The notes under the pieces were generated by a model. It made no database searches, was not told the origin of the DNA, and saw only the letters and a list, made by a program, of their open reading frames with translations. Below are positions 28,670 to 38,110 of a stretch of DNA of 39,970 bases, in pieces (position 1 is the stretch's first letter; each line of letters begins with the position of its first letter). The stretch comes from Gammaproteobacteria bacterium (GTDB lineage: Bacteria; Pseudomonadota; Gammaproteobacteria; UBA9214). The DNA lies in NCBI GenBank assembly GCA_022340485.1, contig JAJDNX010000005.1:1-39970 (forward strand), in the 5' to 3' direction. The translations under genes and the position numbers were made by a program.

Positions 28670-29890
28670 ATGAACGTTAGCATACCGATCTACATGGACT
28701 ACTCTGCCACCACACCGGTTGACGAGCGTGTCGCGGAAAAAATGTGCAGCTACCTGACGCGCCAGGGGCAGTTTGGCAACCCGGCCTCGCGCTCGCATGA
28801 ATTCGGCTGGAAGGCCGAGGAAGCCGTGGAGCAGGCGCGCAAGGAGGTAGCACAGCTGATCAATGCCAACCCCAAGGAAATTATCTGGACCTCGGGCGCC
28901 ACTGAATCGGATAACCTCGCCATCAAGGGTGCCGCACACTTTTACCAGAAAAAGGGCAAGCACATCGTAACCCTGAAGACCGAACACAAGGCCGTGCTGG
29001 ATTCCTGCCGGCAGCTGGAGCGGGAGGGTTATGAAGTCACCTACCTGGATCCGGAACCCAGCGGGTTGCTGGATTTGCAGAAGTTTGAAGCAGCCTTGCG
29101 TGGCGATACCGTGCTGGTGTCCATCATGCACGTAAATAACGAGATCGGTGTCATCCAGGACATAGCAGCCATTGGTGAAATCTGCCGCGAGCGCAATATT
29201 GTTTTTCACGTCGATGCCGCGCAGAGTGCCGGCAAGCTTCCCATTGACATGGAAAAGCTGAAGGTAGACTTGATGTCATTTTCGGCACACAAGATCTACG
29301 GTCCCAAGGGAATCGGTGCCCTGTATGTGCGCCGTAAACCGCGTGTACGACTGGAAGCCCAGATGCACGGGGGCGGTCATGAACGCGGCCTGCGTTCCGG
29401 AACGCTGCCAACTCACCAGATTGTCGGTATGGGAGAGGCCTTCCGGATTGCGCGCGAGGAAATGGTGGAAGAGGAAGCGCGCATACGCAGACTGCGTGAC
29501 CGGCTCTGGAATTCCCTGAAGGATATGGAAGAGGTCTATCTCAATGGCGATATGGATCAGCGTGTGCCGGGCAACCTGAATGTCAGCTTTAATTTTGTTG
29601 AAGGTGAAAGCCTCATTATGGCACTGAAGGATATGGCAGTGTCCTCAGGTTCGGCTTGCACCAGTTCCAGCCTCGAACCTTCCTATGTGTTGCGGGCACT
29701 GGGTCGTAACGATGAACTTGCGCACAGTTCCATACGCTTTACCATTGGCCGTTTTACCACCGAAGAGGAAATCGATTACGTGGCCAATCTGCTACGGGAA
29801 AAGGTCAATAAGCTGCGTGACTTGTCACCGCTCTGGGATATGTTCAAGGAAGGTATTGATCTGGATTCCGTCCAGTGGGCCGCTCACTAG
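28670..29890 (+). CDS. iscS: Cysteine desulfurase IscS
   Basis: [58 protein letters not shown]; complete C-terminus SVQWAAH. Confidence 0.97.
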   Translation: MNVSIPIYMDYSATTPVDERVAEKMCSYLTRQGQFGNPASRSHEFGWKAEEAVEQARKEVAQLINANPKEIIWTSGATESDNLAIKGAAHFYQKKGKHIVTLKTEHKAVLDSCRQLEREGYEVTYLDPEPSGLLDLQKFEAALRGDTVLVSIMHVNNEIGVIQDIAAIGEICRERNIVFHVDAAQSAGKLPIDMEKLKVDLMSFSAHKIYGPKGIGALYVRRKPRVRLEAQMHGGGHERGLRSGTLPTHQIVGMGEAFRIAREEMVEEEARIRRLRDRLWNSLKDMEEVYLNGDMDQRVPGNLNVSFNFVEGESLIMALKDMAVSSGSACTSSSLEPSYVLRALGRNDELAHSSIRFTIGRFTTEEEIDYVANLLREKVNKLRDLSPLWDMFKEGIDLDSVQWAAH

Positions 29891-29902
29891 CAGGTAGCGA
29901 TC

Positions 29903-30226
29903 ATGGCAATTACATTAACAGCAGCAGCGGCCGAACGGGTCAAAACATTTATCGACAAGCGCGGTAATGGCGTCGGACTGCGCCTTGCCGTGAAAACAAC
30001 CGGCTGTTCCGGAATGGCCTATGTCATGGAGTTCGCCGACCAGATTGAAGAGGATGATGTGGTATTCGAAGATCAGGGCGTCAAGGTGCTGATCAATCCG
30101 AAGAGCCTGGTGTACCTCGACGGTACCGAGCTTGATTACGCAAAGGAAGGACTCAACGAGGGCTTCAAATTCAACAACCCCAATGTCAAGGATATGTGTG
30201 GCTGCGGGGAAAGTTTTAACGTCTGA
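29903..30226 (+). CDS. iscA: Iron-sulfur cluster assembly protein IscA
   Basis: A-type carrier: [55 protein letters not shown]. Confidence 0.96.
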   Translation: MAITLTAAAAERVKTFIDKRGNGVGLRLAVKTTGCSGMAYVMEFADQIEEDDVVFEDQGVKVLINPKSLVYLDGTELDYAKEGLNEGFKFNNPNVKDMCGCGESFNV

Positions 30227-30273
30227 TGTCAGCTTGTTGCTGACTGCTGTCTTGTTTCCTGCTGGTTGTCCCC

Positions 30274-30828
30274 ATGGCTGCGGATCATTCCACAACCCAC
30301 TTTGAGCGTTTCGGTCTGGCAAAGTCTTTTGATGTCGATCTCGATTTGCTGGATGAACGCTATCGCGCCAGTCAGCGTGCCATGCACCCCGACCGGTTCG
30401 CGAATGCCACGGACCAGGAGCGTCGCATTTCCATGCAGCAGGCGACACTGATTAACGAGGGCTATCAGATCCTGAAGGACCCGTTGAAGCGCGGCCGTTA
30501 CCTGCTGCAACTGGCTGGTCGCAGCTTTGATGATGAACACCACACGAACAGTGATATCAACTTTCTGATGGAACAGATGGAGTTGCGTGAGGCACTGGAT
30601 GAGGTGCGCAATGTCGCCGATGCCTTTGCGGAGCTGGGTGTGATCATTGAGCGGATTGCAGATGATATTGCCCGACTGGCGAGTGGCTTGCAGCAGCAGT
30701 TCAGTGCCGGGGATGCGGACAGTCTTGATCTGGCAGCTGACAGCCTTACAAAGATGCAGTTTTACCGCAAGCTGCAGGAAGAGGCCATGGAGCTGGAGCT
30801 GGAACTGGAGGACGAACTTGCCGGTTAA
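30274..30828 (+). CDS. hscB: Fe-S protein assembly co-chaperone HscB
   Basis: J-domain with HPD (MHPDRFANATDQERRISMQQATLINEGYQILKDPLKRGRYLLQL). Confidence 0.95.
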   Translation: MAADHSTTHFERFGLAKSFDVDLDLLDERYRASQRAMHPDRFANATDQERRISMQQATLINEGYQILKDPLKRGRYLLQLAGRSFDDEHHTNSDINFLMEQMELREALDEVRNVADAFAELGVIIERIADDIARLASGLQQQFSAGDADSLDLAADSLTKMQFYRKLQEEAMELELELEDELAG

Positions 30829-30929
30829 CCGTGAGCGCAGTAGTTAAATTCCAGACCTCTCATCGTCTCAATGATGTATCCCACGCGCAGGCAGCGGGGA
30901 CGCTTGGTAAGTAGTTAGAACTTGATCAA

Positions 30930-32810
30930 ATGGCACTTTTACAAATATCAGAACCTGGTCAATCCAGCGCGCCACACCAGCACCGGTTGGCAGCAGGCAT
31001 CGACCTGGGCACCACCAACTCGCTGATTGCCAGTGTCCGCAGTGGTGTGGCAGAAACCCTGCCGGACCTGGAGGGGCGCCACCTGTTGCCATCGGTGGTG
31101 CGCTATCAGGCCGATGGCCCGGTGGTTGTTGGCCACGATGCACTGGCCGCGGCGACCGAAGACCCGCTGAATACCATTGCCTCTGTGAAGCGCCTGATGG
31201 GGCGTGGTGTTGAGGATGTGAAGGGCATCGGCGAGTATCTGCCCTATGAATTCGTGCCGGGATCGAGTGGCATGCCGTTATTGCATACCGCGGCGGGCGA
31301 CGTGAGCCCCGTCGAGGTTTCTGCAGAAATCCTGCGGGTACTCAAGAGGCGTGCCGAGGAGACCCTCGGCGGGGAGTTGAGTGGTGTCGTGGTGACGGTG
31401 CCCGCTTATTTTGATGATGCGCAGCGGCAGGCCACCAAGGACGCCGGGCGACTGGCGGGCCTGAATGTCCTGCGTTTGCTTAACGAGCCGACTGCCGCAG
31501 CGGTTGCCTATGGACTGGATAAGGGCTCGGAAGGTGTGATTGCAATCTACGACCTGGGCGGGGGTACCTTTGATGTTTCCATCTTGCGCCTCAACAAGGG
31601 TGTGTTTGAAGTCATGGCCACCGCGGGAGATACCGCACTGGGTGGTGATGACATGGACCGCCTGGTGGCCGACTGGATTATGCAACAGGCCGGCATGAAG
31701 GCGGATGCAGGCCATGTAGACATGCGCCGACTGATGCAGGTTGCACGAGCGGCGAAAGAAGACCTGTCAAGTCACTCCGCAAGCACGATTGAACTTGCAC
31801 TTGAAGGTGGCACGACCTGGAAAGGTCAGCTGTCCCGCGAACAGTTCAATTTATTGATTGCGCCGCTGCTGGAGCGAACACTTGGACCCTGCCGTCGTGC
31901 GTTACGCGATGCAGGCATACGCGCCGCCAGCGTCAAGTCCGTCGTCATGGTGGGTGGTGCGACCCGTGTGCCGCTGGTGCGCCAGCGGGTTGCCGAGTTC
32001 TTCGCTGCCGAACCCATGATTGATATTGATCCCGATAAGGTGGTCGCCGTCGGCGCGGCCATTCAGGCGGATATCCTGGCAGGTAACAAGCCTGATAACG
32101 AGATGTTGCTGCTGGATGTGATCCCGCTGTCGCTGGGGATTGAAACCATGGGTGGCCTCACTGAAAAGATTATCCAGCGCAACAGCACCATTCCGGTTGC
32201 CCGCGCCCAGGAATTTACCACCTTCAAGGATGGCCAGACCGCGATGTCCTTGCACGTGGTTCAGGGGGAACGCGAGCTGGTGGAAGATTGCCGTTCTCTT
32301 GCAAGGTTCGAGTTGCGCGATATCCCGCCAATGGTGGCCGGTGCAGCCCGTATCAAGGTAACGTTTCAGGTCGATGCAGACGGCTTGCTGAATGTAACGG
32401 CTGAGGAACAGACACAGGGGGTTAGCAGCAGTATCGAAGTCAAGCCATCCTATGGTCTGAATGACAGCGAAATCGAGACCATGCTGAGGGACTCCATGAC
32501 CTCTGCAGCCGCTGATCGCGATGCCCGGCGGCTGCGTGAGGAACAGGTCGAGGCGGACCGGGTGCTGGAAGCGCTGCATTCTGCCCTGGCCGCTGATGGT
32601 GACGAGTTGCTGGATGAAGCAGAACGCAATGCCATCGACGAGGCGGCAAAGCGGCTTGAAGAGCAGCGCGGTGGTGATGACTATCGCGCCATCAAGAGGG
32701 CGATTGAGGCCGTTGAAAAGGCCAGCAGTACCTATGTCGAACGGCGTATGAACAACAATATTCGCAAGGTAATGGCCGGACACAAGCTGGATGAATTCAA
32801 ACCCTCCTGA
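30930..32810 (+). CDS. hscA: Fe-S protein assembly chaperone HscA (Hsp70 family)
   Basis: [67 protein letters not shown]. Confidence 0.97.
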   Translation: MALLQISEPGQSSAPHQHRLAAGIDLGTTNSLIASVRSGVAETLPDLEGRHLLPSVVRYQADGPVVVGHDALAAATEDPLNTIASVKRLMGRGVEDVKGIGEYLPYEFVPGSSGMPLLHTAAGDVSPVEVSAEILRVLKRRAEETLGGELSGVVVTVPAYFDDAQRQATKDAGRLAGLNVLRLLNEPTAAAVAYGLDKGSEGVIAIYDLGGGTFDVSILRLNKGVFEVMATAGDTALGGDDMDRLVADWIMQQAGMKADAGHVDMRRLMQVARAAKEDLSSHSASTIELALEGGTTWKGQLSREQFNLLIAPLLERTLGPCRRALRDAGIRAASVKSVVMVGGATRVPLVRQRVAEFFAAEPMIDIDPDKVVAVGAAIQADILAGNKPDNEMLLLDVIPLSLGIETMGGLTEKIIQRNSTIPVARAQEFTTFKDGQTAMSLHVVQGERELVEDCRSLARFELRDIPPMVAGAARIKVTFQVDADGLLNVTAEEQTQGVSSSIEVKPSYGLNDSEIETMLRDSMTSAAADRDARRLREEQVEADRVLEALHSALAADGDELLDEAERNAIDEAAKRLEEQRGGDDYRAIKRAIEAVEKASSTYVERRMNNNIRKVMAGHKLDEFKPS

Positions 32811-32895
32811 GTATCAGCTGCAATCACTGCGCGTGGCCCGGGACGAGTGGGATGCTAGCGTTATTTTTACATGACTACCAATTGAGTAAGCCGTT

Positions 32896-33234
32896 ATGCC
32901 GCAAATTATTTTTCTGCCACATGAGGAAATCTGTCCGGATGGCGCCGTGATCGAAGCCGAACCCGGTGTCAGCATTTGTGATGCGGCACTGAAAAACGGC
33001 ATCGAGATTGAGCATGCCTGCGAGAAATCCTGCGCCTGCACTACCTGTCATGTGTATGTCCGGGAAGGTGCCGGTTCGCTGAACGAGTCCGATGAAGATG
33101 AGGATGACCTCCTCGACAAGGCCTGGGGCCTGGACCCGGATTCGCGCCTGAGTTGCCAGGCCATTGTCTCGGACCAGGACCTGGTGGTGGAAATACCGAA
33201 GTACACGATTAATATGGTCAGTGAAAATCACTAA
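32896..33234 (+). CDS. fdx: ISC system 2Fe-2S ferredoxin
   Basis: EHACEKSCACTTCHVYVREG...LSCQAIV. Confidence 0.95.
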   Translation: MPQIIFLPHEEICPDGAVIEAEPGVSICDAALKNGIEIEHACEKSCACTTCHVYVREGAGSLNESDEDEDDLLDKAWGLDPDSRLSCQAIVSDQDLVVEIPKYTINMVSENH

Positions 33235-33249
33235 ACCTCAGGAGTAGAG

Positions 33250-33450
33250 ATGGCTCTGAAATGGACTGACACCCTTGATATTGCCATTGAGCTTGAAGCG
33301 GCACATCCCGACGCAGACCCCATGCATGTGAATTTCGTCGATCTGCGCAACTGGGTCATGGCACTGGATGGGTTTGACGATGATCCTCAGCATTGTGGCG
33401 AACGAGTTCTCGAGGCCATCCAGATGGCATGGCTTGAGGAACGGGACTGA
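33250..33450 (+). CDS. iscX: Fe-S cluster assembly protein IscX
   Basis: MALKWTDTLDIAIELEAAHPDADPMHVNFVDLRNWVMALDGFDDDPQHCGERVLEAIQMAWLEE. Confidence 0.93.
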   Translation: MALKWTDTLDIAIELEAAHPDADPMHVNFVDLRNWVMALDGFDDDPQHCGERVLEAIQMAWLEERD

Positions 33451-33462
33451 CATCTGTAGTGG

Positions 33463-33906
33463 GTGTTGCACGGGGTAAATCCTTCGTTCCACCTGACACA
33501 GGGCGGCTGGCAGGAACATAAACAGTCGCTGACTGCCGTTCGCTGCCAGGTGTTCGTCGTCAAACAGCAGGTCCCTGTAGTACTCAAACTGGATGAGCAC
33601 GATCCGCACTGTCACCATGTATTGGCGACGGATGCACAGGGGCGCCCCGTTGGTGCCGGCAGAATCAAAGCGGATGGTTACATCGGCAGGATGGCCGTAC
33701 TGAAAGACTGTCGCAGACAGGGCGTCGCTGCGGCGATGCTGGCAGCACTACTGGAATATGCCGTTTTGCAGGGACACACCCGCGTCTTCCTGCACGTGCA
33801 GATCAGCGCGGTACCGTTCTATGTGCGTTTCGGCTTTGTGGAGAGTGGAGGGCTGTTTATCGATGCCGGCGTCTTGCACCGGTACATGGTAAAGAGCCTG
33901 TATTGA
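33463..33906 (+). CDS. GNAT family N-acetyltransferase (ElaA-like)
   Basis: RCQVFVVKQQVPVVLKLDEHD; IGRMAVLKDCRRQGVAAAMLAALL; FYVRFGF. Start codon is TTG at 33463. Confidence 0.85.
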   Translation: MLHGVNPSFHLTQGGWQEHKQSLTAVRCQVFVVKQQVPVVLKLDEHDPHCHHVLATDAQGRPVGAGRIKADGYIGRMAVLKDCRRQGVAAAMLAALLEYAVLQGHTRVFLHVQISAVPFYVRFGFVESGGLFIDAGVLHRYMVKSLY

Positions 33907-33916
33907 ACACACTGTC

Positions 33917-35254
33917 ATGAGAGTTTCCCTCATCAGCCTGGCGTTGTGTCTGTTGCCGTGGTCACTGCATGCCGCAAGCCCCGTCGCTGCTTCAGTTGCA
34001 CCTGCTCCGGTTGTGCAGTCCACGGCTGCGGGCAAGGGTGAGGTCACAGTGGCTGAATCATCCGCCACGCAGGAGGCAGTCAATCGTGAGGCAGGCGCCA
34101 GTGAAGACCCCATGAGCGAGCAGGAGGTCGGTACCCTGGAGGAACCCGAGCAGCCTGTAATCAAAAAGTACGATTTCAGCCTCTATGGGAACTACCGCCT
34201 GCGATTCCGCAGTGTCGACGGCAGTGACTATGCACTGTCAGACGGTGGCTCGCGGGTTGGTGCCGATGCAAATTACCAGTTGTTACCAAAGCTGAAGGCC
34301 TTCGGACGCGTCGAGCTGGGCTTCAATCTGCTGAATGAGCTGAATTTTCTGATCAACAGCAAAGACAGCCCTCCGGAGGGCGAGTCGGGCAACAGTTTTT
34401 TCAAGCGCTTGTTATATGTCGGCCTGGAATCGCCCGGCTATTTCCTGACCTACGGCAAGAGCTGGTCAACCTATTACAAGGTGGCCGGTTTTACTGACCG
34501 CTTTGCCGGTACCGGCGGGGATGCCTCCGGAACCTACAACGCTGGTACGGATGGCGGTGCGACCGGCACGGGCAGGGCCCAGTCCGTCATACAGACACGA
34601 CTTCAGATCGGTAAATTATCCAAGGTCCTTGGCATAAAGCCATTTAACCTGAACCTGCAGGTGCAGCAGGGTGAACCCATTCCACTGGTCGACGGTGAAC
34701 ATTACGGTACAGCCGTCGGCCTGAGTGCCATCCACCATATCCGGCCCGAGTTTTCGCTGGGCATAGCCTATAATATTGCGGAAATTAAAGACCTTGATGA
34801 CCCCGATATCCGTCTTGCCGGACTCGATGGCAATGCGCAGGCGATCCTGGTGGGCACCCGCCAGTTTGGTGAAAAATGGTACCTGGGGACTGTCGTATCA
34901 CGCTTGCTGAATCACGAAACAACAGACCAGGGTACGTACTTTGACGGCTGGGGCTGGGAGGTGTACGGCCAATACCAGCTGCGTGAAAAGATCTGGTTGA
35001 CGGGCGGCTGGAATTATCTGCGTCCAGACAGCGACCGTTTGAGCGGGGACTATGAAGTCAAGTACGGCGTCATCGGCCTGCGGTATTCCCAGGATGGTTT
35101 TCAGAAAATGATCTATGCGAACGCACAGTTTGATCATGGCCGACTCACCGATGGTGAACGACTGGGTAATGTCTACACCATTGGCATGCGCTGGAATCTC
35201 GGTGAAATAGGGCACTGGATGCTTGGAAAATACCGACAACTATCCAGCCGCTAG
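33917..35254 (+). CDS. Porin-like outer membrane beta-barrel protein
   Basis: Signal peptide MRVSLISLALCLLPWSLHAA, low-complexity linker, then porin-like strands (YDFSLYGNYRLRFRSVDGSDYALSDGGSRVGADANYQL, AFGRVELGF). Confidence 0.75.
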   Translation: MRVSLISLALCLLPWSLHAASPVAASVAPAPVVQSTAAGKGEVTVAESSATQEAVNREAGASEDPMSEQEVGTLEEPEQPVIKKYDFSLYGNYRLRFRSVDGSDYALSDGGSRVGADANYQLLPKLKAFGRVELGFNLLNELNFLINSKDSPPEGESGNSFFKRLLYVGLESPGYFLTYGKSWSTYYKVAGFTDRFAGTGGDASGTYNAGTDGGATGTGRAQSVIQTRLQIGKLSKVLGIKPFNLNLQVQQGEPIPLVDGEHYGTAVGLSAIHHIRPEFSLGIAYNIAEIKDLDDPDIRLAGLDGNAQAILVGTRQFGEKWYLGTVVSRLLNHETTDQGTYFDGWGWEVYGQYQLREKIWLTGGWNYLRPDSDRLSGDYEVKYGVIGLRYSQDGFQKMIYANAQFDHGRLTDGERLGNVYTIGMRWNLGEIGHWMLGKYRQLSSR

Positions 35255-35352
35255 GGCTGATCTTGTCAATTACTCTCTTGAAGGCCAAGTCGTATACGGT
35301 AGAATCCGTGTACCCGGCGCACAGGTGTGGGGTATTCACAGGAGATGGTTAC

Positions 35353-36180
35353 ATGAAATTTCGACTACTCGCGATACTGATTGGAAGTGCTCTTTCAGGC
35401 TCGGCCCATGCTGCTGGCAGCGACTCTCTCAACCCTATGCTGGATGATAAATTTACTTTCAGGCTTGGGGCTACTTGGTTGAAGGCGGACGGTGATTTCA
35501 GTTCCACGCGCAATGGCGAGCCTACGGATAAGCTCAGCACCAGTGATTTGGGTGTTGATGACACGGAAACAAATGCGGCCTTCTCAGCGCGCTGGCGGTT
35601 TACTGAGCGCTGGCGCCTTAGCTTCGACTATTTCGGCCTGGATATAGACGGTAACGTCCGCGAGGATTTCGATATTCTGGACTTCGGAGACATTCAGGCC
35701 TCGGGTTTTCTGGCGGTCGATACGAAGTTCGATACGGACTTTTATATCACCCAGGTCGGCTATTCCCTGCTGAAGAACGAGCGTGCCGAACTCGGTATCG
35801 GTGGTGGTATGCACCTCGTGAGATTCGATACGAAGCTCAAGGTCAGTGGTGGCATCAATGATAAGAGTGGCAGTGTCCAGTCAGATTCGGTTGACCTGAC
35901 GGCCCCGTTGCCGAATCTTCTGGGATTTGGCACCTATGCCTTCACACCGAAGCTGGCCCTGGAAGGTGGAGTCGGCTGGTTTGGCCTGGACTACAATGAT
36001 TACAGCGGTAATCTCACGTCGGCCTTTGCCAATCTTGAATATCGCATGACCGACCACTTTGGTGTTGGCATCGGTTACAACTACATTCATATGGACCTGG
36101 CAATTGATAAATCGAAACGAACGGACAAATATAATATCGATTACAAAGGGCCGGTTGCGTACGTGTCTGCCAGTTTCTGA
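35353..36180 (+). CDS. Outer membrane beta-barrel protein of unknown function
   Basis: Signal peptide MKFRLLAILIGSALSGSAHAA, alternating beta-strand pattern, C-terminal aromatic YKGPVAYVSASF. Confidence 0.65.
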   Translation: MKFRLLAILIGSALSGSAHAAGSDSLNPMLDDKFTFRLGATWLKADGDFSSTRNGEPTDKLSTSDLGVDDTETNAAFSARWRFTERWRLSFDYFGLDIDGNVREDFDILDFGDIQASGFLAVDTKFDTDFYITQVGYSLLKNERAELGIGGGMHLVRFDTKLKVSGGINDKSGSVQSDSVDLTAPLPNLLGFGTYAFTPKLALEGGVGWFGLDYNDYSGNLTSAFANLEYRMTDHFGVGIGYNYIHMDLAIDKSKRTDKYNIDYKGPVAYVSASF

Positions 36181-36261
36181 AAACCAGTCCCCCTGTTTGC
36201 AGGTTAAGGCAGTGCAGGGTGGGGCAAACAATCAGGATTACCCGCTATTTCAACGCACAAC

Positions 36262-36297
36262 TGACATGATCCCCCCATCGGCGGGGGGATCATGTCA
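36262..36297. terminator. Perfect hairpin between convergent genes, candidate bidirectional terminator
   Basis: TGACATGATCCCCCC-ATCGGC-GGGGGGATCATGTCA: 15-bp perfect arms, 6-nt loop; no T tract follows. Confidence 0.5.
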
Positions 36298-36335
36298 TGC
36301 CGTGTGTAAACCCTGTGCAGTCCTTGCCGTCTGTC

Positions 36336-37076
36336 TCAGCGATTTGGTGTGACCGGGATGGATGTCGTCGGGGCACTGCTGGCCCGAGGCGCGGACTTTT
36401 GATCGAAGCAGTTGATGCGGGGGGAGGTGCCCTCCGTACTGACATAGGAAATCAGGCATTCTTTATTGTTGGCCCGGTCGACGATCTTGCGCACAATGAG
36501 ATCACCTTCCCGCAAAAAACTGTTCTGTACCAGGCCGCCTTTGTCTCCTGATTGGCTGTTATAGCAGGTCAGAGAAGGCGCAGTACCACCGGTGGCGACA
36601 TAGGCTACCAGGCAGGTTTTGGTACTGTCCTTGTCGACGACCCGATAAACGTCAAGGTCCCCCTCCCGCAGATGCCCGCTTCGCACCAGGTCATCCGTGG
36701 CAGACTTTCTGCTCTTGTAGCAGTCGATGGATGGTGAAGTCCCCGGTGTGCCGACATAAGCCACCAGGCAGGATACATCGTTTACCGTATCTTTCATTTT
36801 ACGCACAATCAGCTGTTGTTCCTTGAAGTGTCCGACCTGGTTGATATTGGCGGCGTATCCGGAAACGGCGTCATAACAGTTCATCACGGGACTCGTTCCG
36901 GTGGTCCGAATATAGAATGCCAGGCAGATCCTGCTGCTTTCCAGGTCAGTAACGGTGCGCACGATGAGGTCGCTCTCGCGCATTTGACCGGTTTGTACCA
37001 ACAGTGTCGACTGGTAGGCCTCTGCCTGGCAGAGGATCGGCAGAATCAGAGTTAACAATAGTGGCAGCTTTTTCAT
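36336..37076 (-). CDS. Secreted protein with four tandem ~48-aa, two-cysteine repeats
   Basis: Signal peptide MKKLPLLLTLILPILCQAEA; four repeats with consensus LREGDLIVRKVVDx5CLVAYVxTxGTSPxINCY. Confidence 0.75.
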   Translation of the reverse strand: MKKLPLLLTLILPILCQAEAYQSTLLVQTGQMRESDLIVRTVTDLESSRICLAFYIRTTGTSPVMNCYDAVSGYAANINQVGHFKEQQLIVRKMKDTVNDVSCLVAYVGTPGTSPSIDCYKSRKSATDDLVRSGHLREGDLDVYRVVDKDSTKTCLVAYVATGGTAPSLTCYNSQSGDKGGLVQNSFLREGDLIVRKIVDRANNKECLISYVSTEGTSPRINCFDQKSAPRASSAPTTSIPVTPNR

Positions 37077-37263
37077 TATTACCCCCCGGGCGGTTTTGTT
37101 TGACGCCACAAACCAGGCAATCCGCAGGCTCATGGTCCTTCATTAGTTTGAATTCGAAACGGGCACTATTTCCCTGTTTCTGAGCGAAACTACTAGAGAC
37201 CGCTCAGTTGCGTATTTTTTCCTTGCTCCTGGTACCAGGGCACCGTTTCATAACATTATCATG

Positions 37264-37296
37264 CAATATGGTTGTAAATCACACAATATGGTTGTA
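37264..37296. repeat. Two exact 13-bp direct repeats with 20-bp periodicity in the upstream region of the Gly/Tyr-rich gene
   Basis: CAATATGGTTGTA at 37264-37276 and 37284-37296. Confidence 0.7.
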
Positions 37297-37477
37297 TATA
37301 TCATTGTAACGTTGCCAAATAAATAAAAAATTGCATGCCGATTATCTATAACCGGTAAATGCATCAGGGCGGCTCTCTTTAAGGTGTGCGCAGAGACTAT
37401 TGATCCGCCCGGATACTGGTTTAAACTCTTCGAACCCAGGTTCGTATCAGATAACGATAAACGTGAGGTAACCGTCA

Positions 37478-37819
37478 ATGAATCGGAAAAAGATCACTTC
37501 AGTAGCGACAGCAGCCGCCCTTGGCGTGGCAATTCTAGCGGTGACGAACATCGCACACGCCTTCAATATGGGCAACATGTTGAACCCGGGCGAATGGTTT
37601 GACAACAACGATGATGATTATTACCGCTATGGCCGTGGTTACTACGGGGGGTATGGCCCCTATGGTTACGGCCCCTACGGGGGTGGCCCCTATGGATGGG
37701 GTGGCCCCTATGGCGGCTGGGGCGGCTACCCGGGCTATGGTGGCCAGCCGAGCACCATCGTGGTGAATCCCTCAAGTGGCAAGGAGCAGGCTCCACCTCC
37801 CCCCAGGCTGCCTGAATAG
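37478..37819 (+). CDS. Secreted Gly/Tyr/Pro-rich protein resembling sulfur globule envelope proteins
   Basis: Signal peptide ...LGVAILAVTNIAHA then FNMGNMLNPGEWFDNNDDDYYRYGRGYYGGYGPYGYGPYGGGPYGWGGPYGGWGGYPGYGG; composition as in sulfur globule proteins. Confidence 0.6.
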   Translation: MNRKKITSVATAAALGVAILAVTNIAHAFNMGNMLNPGEWFDNNDDDYYRYGRGYYGGYGPYGYGPYGGGPYGWGGPYGGWGGYPGYGGQPSTIVVNPSSGKEQAPPPPRLPE

Positions 37820-37845
37820 GATTGAGTCCGGCAGGGTACGATCCT

Positions 37846-37867
37846 ACGGTCCGGTAAACCGGACCGT
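37846..37867 (+). terminator. Hairpin downstream of the Gly/Tyr-rich gene
   Basis: ACGGTCCGGT-AA-ACCGGACCGT, 10-bp perfect inverted repeat 27 nt after the stop codon; no clear U tract. Confidence 0.4.
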
Positions 37868-38110
37868 GTAGAGAAGCCGGTAGTTAAATCTGGCGATCTA
37901 GTCTGTTACGGTCACCGCACTGCTGGCCATGATACACAGACTTTCCCTGTCCAGAGACGCAAATAAAGGACGTACCTGCTACAGCGTATTTTGTTGTCTG
38001 AATACTACCCGTAGCGCTATTTGTCCGGCACCCTGCCGGTCTTGTTGTTCGCTCGGCACTCCTGTCATCCCTGCTACGGACTCACGATTGAGTCATCGCA
38101 TTTGGTCAGA

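Noticed and set aside
31902-32783. 293-aa minus-strand ORF
   Set aside because: Antisense shadow of hscA with no coding signature.
37425-37455. tRNA-like arm CTTCGAACCCAGGTTCGTATC
   Set aside because: Just a short inverted repeat (CGAACC/GGTTCG); no acceptor, D or anticodon arms.
37920-37990. c-di-GMP (GEMM) riboswitch-like string GAGACGCAAATAAAGGACG
   Set aside because: Only a short fragment matches; the paired helices and second conserved strand of GEMM are not discernible and no ORF with a good start follows on that strand.
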